Part shown: piece by piece, positions 1 to 7,640 of the stretch
How positions within the stretch are numbered: the stretch's first letter is position 1
Layout of the letters: every line of letters begins with the position of its first letter
Source: Tessaracoccus rhinocerotis
GTDB lineage: Bacteria; Actinomycetota; Actinomycetes; Propionibacteriales; Propionibacteriaceae
Reading direction: 5' to 3'
Length of the DNA stretch: 64,000 nucleotides
Assembly (NCBI RefSeq): GCF_007197885.1
Contig: NZ_VKKG01000008.1
Span: forward strand, 1 to 64,000
Position numbers and translations under genes: made by a program
Notes under the pieces: generated by a model
What the model saw: only the letters and a program-made list of their open reading frames with translations
Told to the model about the DNA's origin: nothing
The model's database searches: none

Positions 1-70
1 GCATGTAAAACAACCACACACCAAAATGTGTGATTGGCATTGACTTTAAGCACGCTGTTGAGTTCTCAAG
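1..70 (-). promoter_or_regulatory. rRNA operon leader (boxA-like element and stem)
   Basis: Read on the minus strand, positions 69-50 give TTGAGAACTCAACAGCGTGC, which matches the conserved leader found just upstream of 16S rRNA in actinobacterial rrn operons (antitermination boxA region). Downstream, positions 12-20 and 27-35 form an imperfect stem (CACACA/TGTGTG core) like the rRNA processing stems. The 16S gene itself would start beyond the left edge, so it is inferred, not seen. Confidence 0.75.
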
Positions 71-129
71 TTTCGGGTGCTCCCAAACCTCACAACTAAC
101 CGTTGATCAGCTTTGGGGCAACTCGGACA

Positions 130-159
130 ACTTTAGTCGGGATTCCGTGGGCTTGTCAA
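130..159 (-). promoter_or_regulatory. rrn promoter, proximal
   Basis: On the minus strand TTGACA (154-159), an 18-bp spacer and TAAAGT (130-135) form a near-consensus housekeeping promoter about 60 bp before the rRNA leader element. It is the last and strongest-looking of three promoters in tandem. Confidence 0.7.
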
Positions 160-242
160 CTTGGCGTTTCTTGCCCTTCGGGATCCCTGTTGAGTTGTTC
201 GGTGTGTGTCCCGTTCGGAGGTTTCCCTCCCGGGGCTTCCAC

Positions 243-271
243 ACCTTACTCCATCCGCCGCCTCGGATCAA
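243..271 (-). promoter_or_regulatory. rrn promoter, middle
   Basis: Minus-strand TTGATC (266-271), a 17-bp spacer and TAAGGT (243-248). The position between two other promoter-like elements and the correct spacing support it; activity is inferred. Confidence 0.55.
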
Positions 272-319
272 ATCCTCGGCCAGCTTCCGGCTTGTCCCCT
301 CGTTGAGGCGACTCGACCT

Positions 320-348
320 ACTTTAGACCCCTTCGGACCGGCGCGCAA
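320..348 (-). promoter_or_regulatory. rrn promoter, distal
   Basis: Minus-strand TTGCGC (343-348), a 17-bp spacer and TAAAGT (320-325). The same -10 hexamer as the proximal promoter supports a tandem rrn promoter array. Confidence 0.55.
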
Positions 349-561
349 ATCGACTCTGGCTAGGGCGTCCTCCCGCCGACGGGCATCCCCCCGATGCCGG
401 TCCGCAGCGGCCTCGAGTGGGACGACCGGCGGGGCGCCGGCATGGGGCCGTCACGGGGCATCCAAGCAGTGTTTCAAGATCCCGTTCACTCGACTCCCAG
501 CCAGGCCGCCCGGAAGGCCCCCGTCATGGTCCGCAGCTGTCCGGGAATCCTGGTGAGACGC
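349..561. other. intergenic DNA, no gene seen
   Basis: This stretch lies between the rrn promoters and the nrdJ terminator. It has several open frames on the plus strand, but none has a recognisable product or a convincing ribosome binding site. I see no RNA gene here. Confidence 0.5.
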
Positions 562-597
562 GAGAGGCCCAGGACCGTACTCGGTCCCGGGCCTCTC
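562..597. terminator. intrinsic hairpin downstream of nrdJ
   Basis: GAGAGGCCC (562-570) pairs with GGGCCTCTC (589-597), and GGACCG pairs with CGGTCC inside it, around a TACT loop. There is one internal mismatch and no strong T tract. It lies about 95 bp past the nrdJ stop and would separate nrdJ transcription from the rrn promoters. Confidence 0.65.
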
Positions 598-692
598 ATC
601 CGTGTCGTGCTGTCGTCCTTCCCCTGAGACTCAGCCCCTCGCATCCGCGCACTGACGAGTCAGTGGGAGAACGCAGGAGAGCTGGAATCAGG

Positions 693-3542
693 TCAGGAGC
701 AACCGCTGGTGGAGCCGCAGCCCTCGCAGACGTAGCAGGAGCCACTCGGACGCATCTTCGTTCCACAGGTCATGCACAGTGGGGCGTCGACAGCGGTTCC
801 GGTGAGCGACTCCATCAGCTCCGCGGTGGTGTGCGCGTCGATGAGGGAGGGCTGGCGGGCGCCGTCGACCTGGAAGTTGTCCCCGTCGTCGTTCTTGAGG
901 CTCTCAGCCTCGGGCATCTCCGCCTCGTCCTCCTCGGTGACGTAGCTTCCGGTCTCCACGTAACGAGCACGCTCCGAGGCGGAGTAGATCCCCAGGTCGG
1001 CCCGATCATCGAACGGGAGGTAGTCCAGCGCGAGGCGGCGGAAGATGTAGTCCATGAACGACTGGGCGATCCGGATGTCCGGGTCGTCGGTCATGCCCGC
1101 GGGCTCGAACTTCAGGTTGGTGAACTTCTGGACGTAGCTCTCCAGCGGGACGCCGTACTGGAGACCGATCGAGACGGCGATGGAGAAGGCATCCATCACG
1201 CCGGCCAAGGTGGAACCCTGCTTGCCGAGCTTGAGGAAGACCTCACCGAGGCCACCGTCCTCATAAGCGCTCGAGGTCATGTAGCCCTCTGCCCCGGCCA
1301 CGGCGAAGCTCGTGGTGCGGCTGGCGCGCGACTTGGGCAGGCGCGTGCGCTTCGGACGGTACTCGATGCGGACCTCGGGCTCGACCTTGGCGTCGGGCTT
1401 CTTCTCCTCGGGCTTCTTCTTGCCATCGGAGAGGGGCTGGCCCACCTTGCAGTTGTCGCGGTAGACCGCGAGCGCCTTCAGACCGAGCTTCCAGCCCTGC
1501 ATGTAGACGTCGGCGATCTCCTCGACCGTCGCGGACTCGGGCAGGTTGACCGTCTTCGAGATTGCGCCAGAGAGGTAAGGCTGCACGGCGGCCATCATCC
1601 GGACGTGCCCCATTGGGGCAATCGCCCGCTGGCCCATCGCGGTGTCGAAGACCTCGTAGTGCTCCTGGGCGAGGCCGGGGGCACCGATCACGTGGCCGTT
1701 GGAGCCGATGAACTCGACGATCGCCGCCACCTGCTCGCTGCCGTAGCCCAGCTTCCGGAGAGCGCGCGGGATGGTCTGGTTCACGATCTGCATGGAACCG
1801 CCGCCGACGAGCTTCTTGAACTTCACGAGGGAGAAGTCCGGCTCGACGCCCGTGGTGTCACAGTCCATCATGAAGCCGATCGTGCCGGTTGGGGCCAGCA
1901 CCGACGCCTGGGCGTTGCGGAAGCCGTTCTCCGCGCCGAGCTTCACCACGTGATCCCACTCGCGCGTGGCGACGCTGTACAGCCCACGGTCGGCTGCCAT
2001 CACGGTCTGGGAGTCGTTGGCGGCCTGGTGCTTGCGCATGACTAGCTGGTGCGCCTCCGCGTTGACCGCGTAGCCGTTGTACGGGCCGACGATGGCGGCG
2101 AGTTCCGCACTGCGGCGGTACGAGGCGCCCGTCATGATCGAGGTGATCGCGGCGGCAGTGGAGCGGCCGCCGTCGGTGTCGTAGCCCTTGCCCATTGCCA
2201 TCAGCAGCGCGCCGAGGTTCGCGTACCCGATGCCCAGCTGACGGAAGTTGCGGGTGGTCTCCCCGATGGACTCGGTCGGGAAGTCTGCGAAGCAGATGGA
2301 GATGTCCATCGCGGTGATGATCAGCTCGACCGCCTTCACGAACAGCTCAGCGTCGAAGGTGTCGTCGTCGCGGAGGAACTTGAGGAGGTTGAGGCTCGCA
2401 AGGTTGCACGAGGAGTTGTCCAGGCTCATGTACTCCGAGCAAGGGTTCGACGCGGTGATCGGGCCGGTGACCGGGTTCGTGTGCCAGTCGTTGATCGTGT
2501 CGTTGTACTGGATGCCCGGGTCTGCGCACTCCCATGCGGCCTTGGCGATCTTCTTGAAGAGATCCCTCGCCTGGACCTCCTCGATGACGCTGCCGTCGCT
2601 GCGGGAGCGCAGGCCGAAGCGACCGTCGGCCTCAACCGCTTCCATGAACTCGTCATTGACGCGGACGGAGTTGTTGGCGTTCTGGTACTGGACCGACGTG
2701 ATGTCCTTGCCGCCCAGGTCCATGTCGAAGCCCGCGTCGCGGAGGGCGCGGATCTTGTCCTCCTCGCGGGCCTTCGTCTCGACGAACTCCTCGATGTCCG
2801 GGTGGTCCACGTCGAGGACCACCATCTTCGCGGCGCGACGCGTGGCGCCGCCCGACTTGATGGTGCCGGCCGAGGCGTCGGCACCGCGCATGAAGGAGAC
2901 CGGCCCGGAGGCCGTGCCGCCGGAGCTCAGGAGCTCCTTGGAGGAGCGGATGCGGGACAGGTTGAGCCCCGCGCCGGAGCCTCCCTTGAAGATGAAGCCC
3001 TCCTCCTTGTACCAGTTCAGGATGGAGTCCATCGAGTCATCGACGCTCAGGATGAAGCAGGCGGAGACCTGCTGCGGCGACGGCGTGCCCACGTTGAACC
3101 ACACCGGCGAGTTGAACGAGAAGTACTGGTGAATCAGCATCCAGGTCAGCTCGTGCTCGAAGATCTCCGCGTCCTGCGGCGTCGCGAAGTAGCCGTGCTC
3201 GACGCCGGCCTTGGTGTAGGTCTTGACGACGCGATCGACGAGCTGGCGCAGGCTGCTCTCGCGCTTGTCCGTGCCGACGGCGCCACGGAAGTACTTCGTG
3301 GTCACGATGGTGGAGGCGTTGACGCTCCAGAAGCTCGGGAACTCGACGCCCTTCTGCTCGAAGACCGACTCACCGGTCCTCCAGTTCACCTGCGACACGT
3401 CCCGGCGGTCCCACTCGACCTCGTCGTACGGGTGGACGCCCTCCTTGGTGAACACGCGGCCGATGGTCAGGCCCTTCGAAGCCTTGGCCTGGTTCGACTT
3501 GCGGGCACGGCCTGCGGTTGGCTTCGTGGCAGTCGTGGTCAT
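693..3542 (-). CDS. nrdJ: adenosylcobalamin-dependent (class II) ribonucleoside-diphosphate reductase
   Basis: Cytosolic enzyme that makes deoxyribonucleotides using a cobalamin-generated thiyl radical, so it works with or without oxygen. The 949-residue product has the FKGGSGAGLNLS region near residue 185, the NPCSE active-site motif (Cys368, Glu370), Cys162 and Cys379 as the likely reducible pair, and APTGTIGFMMDCDTTG later on. The C-terminus is a Cys-rich ribbon (two CxxC pairs, then a final Cys) expected to pass electrons. Length fits the long bacterial NrdJ type. It lies 41 bp downstream of nrdR, probably as one transcript, and should be repressed by NrdR through the boxes near 4.2 kb. 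No class I reductase genes are in the window. Confidence 0.97.
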   Translation of the reverse strand: MTTTATKPTAGRARKSNQAKASKGLTIGRVFTKEGVHPYDEVEWDRRDVSQVNWRTGESVFEQKGVEFPSFWSVNASTIVTTKYFRGAVGTDKRESSLRQLVDRVVKTYTKAGVEHGYFATPQDAEIFEHELTWMLIHQYFSFNSPVWFNVGTPSPQQVSACFILSVDDSMDSILNWYKEEGFIFKGGSGAGLNLSRIRSSKELLSSGGTASGPVSFMRGADASAGTIKSGGATRRAAKMVVLDVDHPDIEEFVETKAREEDKIRALRDAGFDMDLGGKDITSVQYQNANNSVRVNDEFMEAVEADGRFGLRSRSDGSVIEEVQARDLFKKIAKAAWECADPGIQYNDTINDWHTNPVTGPITASNPCSEYMSLDNSSCNLASLNLLKFLRDDDTFDAELFVKAVELIITAMDISICFADFPTESIGETTRNFRQLGIGYANLGALLMAMGKGYDTDGGRSTAAAITSIMTGASYRRSAELAAIVGPYNGYAVNAEAHQLVMRKHQAANDSQTVMAADRGLYSVATREWDHVVKLGAENGFRNAQASVLAPTGTIGFMMDCDTTGVEPDFSLVKFKKLVGGGSMQIVNQTIPRALRKLGYGSEQVAAIVEFIGSNGHVIGAPGLAQEHYEVFDTAMGQRAIAPMGHVRMMAAVQPYLSGAISKTVNLPESATVEEIADVYMQGWKLGLKALAVYRDNCKVGQPLSDGKKKPEEKKPDAKVEPEVRIEYRPKRTRLPKSRASRTTSFAVAGAEGYMTSSAYEDGGLGEVFLKLGKQGSTLAGVMDAFSIAVSIGLQYGVPLESYVQKFTNLKFEPAGMTDDPDIRIAQSFMDYIFRRLALDYLPFDDRADLGIYSASERARYVETGSYVTEEDEAEMPEAESLKNDDGDNFQVDGARQPSLIDAHTTAELMESLTGTAVDAPLCMTCGTKMRPSGSCYVCEGCGSTSGCS

Positions 3543-3583
3543 AACTGGATCCTCACTTGTGCTGTGGTTGGGAATGATCGGGG

Positions 3584-4111
3584 TCAGCCGATCAGGGGCT
3601 CTTGCGAGACTGACTTCGGTCCGGGTCGCGACGATTGTCGTCCCTCGGTGGTTGCTGAGGACTCGTCCAACCTGGCCCTCATGGCCTCGATCTCGGCCGC
3701 GAAGTCATCGACCGACTCATAGTTCTTGTAGACACTGGCGAACCGCAGGTACGCGACCGGGTCGAGTTCACCCAGCGGTCCGAGGATGGCGACGCCGACG
3801 GCTTCGGCCGGAATCTCGGCCTGACCACTCGACCGCAGGGACTCCTCGACCTGTTGGCCGAGGGCAGCCAGCTGGGCTGGCGTGACAGGTCTCCCCTGGC
3901 ATGCCTTGGTGGCGCCCTTGATGACCTTGTCTCGATTGAACGGTTCCGTGACGCCGGAGCGCTTCACGACCGTGAGCTGTACCTGCTCGACCGTGGTGAA
4001 CTTCCTCTCGCACACGGGACATGTGCGGCGTCTGCGGATGGCCGAGCCGTCCTCGGTCGCGCGCGAGTCCGACACCTTGGTGTCCTCGTGGCGACAGAAC
4101 GGACAATGCAC
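3584..4111 (-). CDS. nrdR: transcriptional repressor NrdR
   Basis: Nucleotide-sensing repressor of ribonucleotide reductase genes. The 175-residue protein starts MHCPFC and carries a four-Cys zinc ribbon (Cys3, Cys6, Cys31, Cys34), followed by an ATP-cone domain at about residues 46-136 that binds ATP or dATP. The C-terminal 25 residues are a polar tail beyond the usual core of about 150. It is the first gene of a presumed nrdR-nrdJ operon, and two candidate operator boxes lie 76-119 bp upstream of its ATG, so it is probably autoregulated. Confidence 0.97.
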   Translation of the reverse strand: MHCPFCRHEDTKVSDSRATEDGSAIRRRRTCPVCERKFTTVEQVQLTVVKRSGVTEPFNRDKVIKGATKACQGRPVTPAQLAALGQQVEESLRSSGQAEIPAEAVGVAILGPLGELDPVAYLRFASVYKNYESVDDFAAEIEAMRARLDESSATTEGRQSSRPGPKSVSQEPLIG

Positions 4112-4186
4112 GGCCGGGATCCTCTCGTATACCGGCCCACTGCTGGCGACCGGATTTCACTTGATCTCCAGTGTGCCACCCAAACC

Positions 4187-4230
4187 ACAACCTGTTGGGT
4201 AAACACACCGGCGTAACTACTAGATCTAGT
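4187..4230 (-). promoter_or_regulatory. tandem NrdR boxes
   Basis: A perfect 12-bp palindrome ACTAGATCTAGT (4219-4230) and a weaker dyad CACAAC-CT-GTTGGG (4187-4200) have centres 31 bp apart. That is the three-helical-turn spacing known for paired NrdR boxes. Both lie upstream of nrdR. The dyads and spacing are seen; binding is inferred from the family. Confidence 0.65.
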
Positions 4231-4302
4231 GAACCTTAGATCCGTGCGCCCTACGGGTCAACACCCAACGGCGTGTCGCCGAAACCTCCGAGCGAGTCGC
4301 GC

Positions 4303-4638
4303 TCAGCGGTCCTCGACGTGCGCCCAGGCGGGATCGCCCTGGACGTATTCGACGGCCGGGTCAGGAGTGCCCCAAGTGGCGAACTCAGCTGCCGAGACCC
4401 CCACGCCGGCCACTGCCAGAAGAGCAACAGTAGCGACCTTCAACCCGAGGGCGAACTGCCGACGGGGACGGGCCGTCACGAGGCAAGCCGCAGCGTTGCG
4501 GTCCTTACCGGGGAGGGCTGCCGGGACCGGCTTGGCGAGCGGCCGGCCGAGGTTCGGCCGACCGCCCGGCGTCGCGAGGCGGTGACCGGGGCTGGTGGTG
4601 GCGGTACGGGTACCGGGTGCTGCAACCGCGATGCTCAT
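4303..4638 (-). CDS. small SOS-controlled membrane protein, possible cell-division suppressor
   Basis: A 111-residue protein. The ATG at 4638 is chosen because AAGGAG precedes it. Residues 1-60 are basic and Pro/Ala-rich, one hydrophobic segment (FALGLKVATVALLAVAGVG) spans the membrane at about residues 62-82, and a short acidic tail follows. It is divergent from lexA with three SOS-box-like sites between them. Known neighbours in this position include DivS of Corynebacterium glutamicum and Rv2719c/ChiZ of M. tuberculosis, both DNA-damage-induced and tied to division. No LysM domain is visible here, unlike several relatives. Role as a division inhibitor is inference from position and regulation, not from sequence similarity. 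Confidence 0.7.
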   Translation of the reverse strand: MSIAVAAPGTRTATTSPGHRLATPGGRPNLGRPLAKPVPAALPGKDRNAAACLVTARPRRQFALGLKVATVALLAVAGVGVSAAEFATWGTPDPAVEYVQGDPAWAHVEDR

Positions 4639-4679
4639 GAGGCTCTCCTTGTCCACGACACCCGCAATCCGCGGGATGT

Positions 4680-4693
4680 CGAACGTCTGTTCG
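4680..4693. promoter_or_regulatory. SOS box (LexA operator)
   Basis: CGAACGTCTGTTCG matches the actinobacterial/Bacillus-type consensus CGAAC-N4-GTTCG. It lies 42 bp upstream of the small membrane protein start. Confidence 0.85.
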
Positions 4694-4725
4694 AATGGAA
4701 CGCTACCCGAGAATCCTGCGCGAAT

Positions 4726-4739
4726 CAAACGATCGTTCG
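4726..4739. promoter_or_regulatory. degenerate SOS box
   Basis: CAAACGATCGTTCG differs from CGAAC-N4-GTTCG at one position. It lies between the two full-consensus boxes and could be a weaker LexA site. Confidence 0.5.
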
Positions 4740-4827
4740 AATCATCTCTCTCGGCGTGTCGTCCAGTCACCACGACACCACGCGCCACTGACAGTAGGGA
4801 GACGCGGCGCGACACTCCCGCAGACAT

Positions 4828-4841
4828 CGAACACGTGTTCG
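4828..4841. promoter_or_regulatory. SOS box upstream of lexA
   Basis: CGAACACGTGTTCG is a perfect palindrome and a full match to the SOS consensus. It lies 24 bp upstream of the chosen lexA start, indicating autorepression. Confidence 0.9.
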
Positions 4842-4865
4842 GATTTGTTCGATATGCTTGGTGGC

Positions 4866-5636
4866 ATGGCAGACGAGCGAAAGACACCACCGAAGCGAGC
4901 ATCCAGGGCGGGCCGTCCCACGGCGGCACAGGTCGAGGCGGATCTGGAGGGGATCGCGATCCTCCCCGACGGTCCGGCGGACGCATTCGGACTGACACAC
5001 CGGCAGCGTCGGATCCTCCAGGTGATCAAGGACGCCGTCGAGACCATGGGCTACCCGCCCTCGATCCGGGAGCTCGCACGCCAGGCGGGCCTCGCATCCA
5101 CCTCCAGCGTCTCCTACCAGCTCAAGGTGCTGGAGGAGAAGGGCTTCCTGAGGCGTGACCCCAACCGCCCCCGGGCGCTCGTGGTCACGATCCCGTCGGC
5201 TGAACAGCCCTCCGAACCTGTCCGGGAACTGCCTCCCGAGCAGAGCTACGACGACGCCCCCGGCACCGTGAGCGCACCGCTCGTGGGTCGGATCGCGGCC
5301 GGCGGCCCGATCCTGGCCGAGCAGCGCGTGGAGGACATGTTCGCCCTGCCGAAGCAGTTGGTGGGAGAAGGCACCCTCTTCATGCTCGAGGTCAGCGGTG
5401 ACTCGATGGTGGAGGCGGCCATCTGCGACGGGGACCTCGTGGTGGTCCGCCAGCAGGACGACGCCGTCAACGGCGACATCGTGGCGGCCCTCATCGACGA
5501 CGAGGCCACCGTCAAGACACTGAAGCGCAAGGACGGCCAGGTGTGGCTGATGCCGCACAACGACAGCTACGACCCGATCGACGGCACCCACGCCAGGATC
5601 ATGGGCAAGGTCGTGGCGGTCCTGCGCCGGGTCTGA
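4866..5636 (+). CDS. lexA: SOS repressor LexA
   Basis: Repressor of the DNA-damage regulon that self-cleaves when RecA filaments form. The 256-residue product has an N-terminal winged helix-turn-helix (TxRQxxILxxI, about residues 45-108), the Ala145-Gly146 cleavage site in GRIAAGG, catalytic Ser180 in VSGDSM and Lys217 in the ATVKTLK strand. The ATG at 4866 is chosen because MADERK matches typical actinobacterial starts. An in-frame ATG at 4854 would add four residues. It is preceded by a perfect SOS box and is convergent with dinG, whose stop lies 6 bp away. Confidence 0.97.
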   Translation: MADERKTPPKRASRAGRPTAAQVEADLEGIAILPDGPADAFGLTHRQRRILQVIKDAVETMGYPPSIRELARQAGLASTSSVSYQLKVLEEKGFLRRDPNRPRALVVTIPSAEQPSEPVRELPPEQSYDDAPGTVSAPLVGRIAAGGPILAEQRVEDMFALPKQLVGEGTLFMLEVSGDSMVEAAICDGDLVVVRQQDDAVNGDIVAALIDDEATVKTLKRKDGQVWLMPHNDSYDPIDGTHARIMGKVVAVLRRV

Positions 5637-5642
5637 GCCGGC

Positions 5643-7640
5643 CTACTCCTCGCCACGAAGTCGCCGGAGGGCCCGGACGGCGATGTCCGGGTCCGTGGTC
5701 GGCCAGAACCCGGGCAGAGAGTTCGACAGGAAGCGCCCGTACCGGGCGGTGACGAGCCGGGGGTCCAGGATGGCCACCACTCCCCTGTCCTCGCTTCGTC
5801 GGATCAGCCGGCCGGTGCCCTGCGCCAGCAACAGCGCCGCGTGGGTGGCAGCGACGCTCATGAAGCCGTTGCCCCCGGCGTCGTCGACCGCCTTCTTCCT
5901 CGCCTGCATGAGCGGGTCGTCGGGACGCGGGAACGGGATCTTGTCGATGATGACGAGTTGGCACGTCTCACCAGGCACGTCGACTCCCTGCCACAGCGAC
6001 ATCGTGCCGAACAGGCAGGTCTCTGGGTCGGCGATGAACTCCCGCTGCAGCTCGGACAGCTGCGCGTCGCCCTGGCACAGGATCTTGAAGTCCGGCAACT
6101 CACGCCTGCAGTGGGCCGCCGCCTGCTCCGCATTGCGCCTCGAGGCGAAGAGGCCCAGCGTCCGGCCACCCGCGGCCCACACGAGCTGTGCGATCTCCGC
6201 GAGGACCTCGGGGGTCAGCCCGTCCCGGCCGGGCTTGGGCAGCGACTTGGTGGCGTACAGGATCCCCTGGGAGCGGTAGTCGAAGGGTGATCCGACGTCC
6301 AGACCCCGCCAGGACAGCGGCTCGAGCTCGTCGGGAGCGACGTCGTCCGCCACCTCGTCCGAGCGGGAGAGGCCGACGCTGCCGGCGAACGACGAGAAGT
6401 CGCCGCCCAGAACAAGGGTCGCGGAGGTGAGCACGGTGGGTGTCTCCCCGAACACCTCGGAACGCAGCAGTCCGGAGACGTTCAAGGGCGCCACCCAGAC
6501 GGCGCGCCCACGGAACTCGGAGTCGCTCACCCAGACGACGTCAGCGTCAGCCAGGCCGGCGATCCTGGCCGCGATGTCGAAGACCTCCTTGACCGCGGCC
6601 GTCGCCTGCGTGCGCTCCGGGTCGTCGTGCTTGCCGGACAGTGCGCTGGCGGCACGCCTGCTCACGTCCCTGATCTGCGCAGCCGCGTAGGTGACGGGCG
6701 CGGACGACGACTCGATGCGGGTCGGTTCCGACTCCTCCAGCGCGTCCCGCAGGGTGTCAGCACACGCCAGGAACTCGGTTGCGAGGTCGTCCTCGAGCCA
6801 GGTCAGGGCCCGCTTGGCCGCACGTTCGATGATGATGGGCGTGAGTTCGTTCGTGGCTGCCGTCGTGATCCGCGAGGTCAACTCGTGCGCCTCGTCGACG
6901 ATCAGTGCCGAGTGCTCCGGCAGCGCGGTCCGACCGTGCATTGCGTTGATTGCCAGCAGGGCGTGGTTGGTCACCACGACCTGGGCCGATCGGGCCTCCT
7001 CCCGGGACTTCTCGACGAAGCACTCCTGCCCGAACGGACAGGCGGCCACCCCCAGACACTCCCTGGTGGGGATGGAGACCTGCTGCCAGCCCGCGCTGGT
7101 GTGCGTCGGGGCGTCGTCGCGATCCGCCAACCCGCCGCGCTCGGCCTCCTCCTCGACCCACTCCCGCAGGGCGAGCACCTCGACGCCCAACCTGCTGACC
7201 GAGTCCAGGTCCGGTGCTGCCTCCTGGATGTCCTCGGAGCCGACCAACGACCCCTGCGCCGACACGCCACCGGACCGGGCCCGGTAGAGGCAGGCGTAGT
7301 TCGTGCGTCCCTTGAGGATCGCGGCCTTGGGTCGCTTCCCCGAGACCTCCTCGACGGCATCCAGCGCCGCTGGGATGTCCTTGTTGGCAAGCTGGGCCTG
7401 GAGCGCCAGCGTCGCTGTCGCGATCACGACTCGTTCGTCGGTGCCGGACACGTGCGCGAGCACCGGCGCCAGGTAGCCGAGCGACTTGCCCGTTCCGGTT
7501 CCCGCCTGCACGAGCAAGTGACGGCCGAGCACGAGGCTCTCGGCCACGGCATCAGCCATGGCCAGCTGCCCCGGACGCTCCCGACCCTCGATTCCTGATA
7601 CAGCGGCCTGCAGTACCTGGTGGGTCAGTTCATCAGCCAT
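5643..7640 (-). CDS. dinG: DinG-family ATP-dependent helicase
   Basis: Superfamily 2 XPD-like DNA helicase of 665 residues. It has Walker A (QAGTGTGKS, about residues 45-53), a DEAH box (LIVDEAHEL), four cysteines between them (one in TNYACLYR and three in ECLGVAACPFGQECF) suited to a 4Fe-4S cluster, and C-terminal motifs LWQGVDVPG and QGTGRLIRR. The ATG at 7640 overlaps the last 8 bases of hflX, so translation is probably coupled. The likely role is repair or unwinding of RNA-DNA hybrids and forks. No SOS box is seen directly upstream, because its promoter would be that of the hflX operon. Confidence 0.9.
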   Translation of the reverse strand: MADELTHQVLQAAVSGIEGRERPGQLAMADAVAESLVLGRHLLVQAGTGTGKSLGYLAPVLAHVSGTDERVVIATATLALQAQLANKDIPAALDAVEEVSGKRPKAAILKGRTNYACLYRARSGGVSAQGSLVGSEDIQEAAPDLDSVSRLGVEVLALREWVEEEAERGGLADRDDAPTHTSAGWQQVSIPTRECLGVAACPFGQECFVEKSREEARSAQVVVTNHALLAINAMHGRTALPEHSALIVDEAHELTSRITTAATNELTPIIIERAAKRALTWLEDDLATEFLACADTLRDALEESEPTRIESSSAPVTYAAAQIRDVSRRAASALSGKHDDPERTQATAAVKEVFDIAARIAGLADADVVWVSDSEFRGRAVWVAPLNVSGLLRSEVFGETPTVLTSATLVLGGDFSSFAGSVGLSRSDEVADDVAPDELEPLSWRGLDVGSPFDYRSQGILYATKSLPKPGRDGLTPEVLAEIAQLVWAAGGRTLGLFASRRNAEQAAAHCRRELPDFKILCQGDAQLSELQREFIADPETCLFGTMSLWQGVDVPGETCQLVIIDKIPFPRPDDPLMQARKKAVDDAGGNGFMSVAATHAALLLAQGTGRLIRRSEDRGVVAILDPRLVTARYGRFLSNSLPGFWPTTDPDIAVRALRRLRGEE

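Noticed and set aside
417-2045. Long plus-strand open frame (over 500 codons) opposite nrdJ, and similar ones opposite many other genes
   Set aside because: These frames are antisense shadows that arise in GC-rich DNA. They are low-complexity (Arg/Val/Gly/Asp-rich), show no recognisable family, and lie over well-conserved genes.
3543-4302. Cobalamin riboswitch upstream of nrdR-nrdJ
   Set aside because: I looked for a B12-box-like conserved core before nrdR and saw none; the leader is short and contains the NrdR-type dyads instead.
4303-4998. Longer version of the SOS-linked small protein, starting near 4998
   Set aside because: It would run through the lexA start and all SOS boxes. The ATG at 4638 has a strong AAGGAG site.
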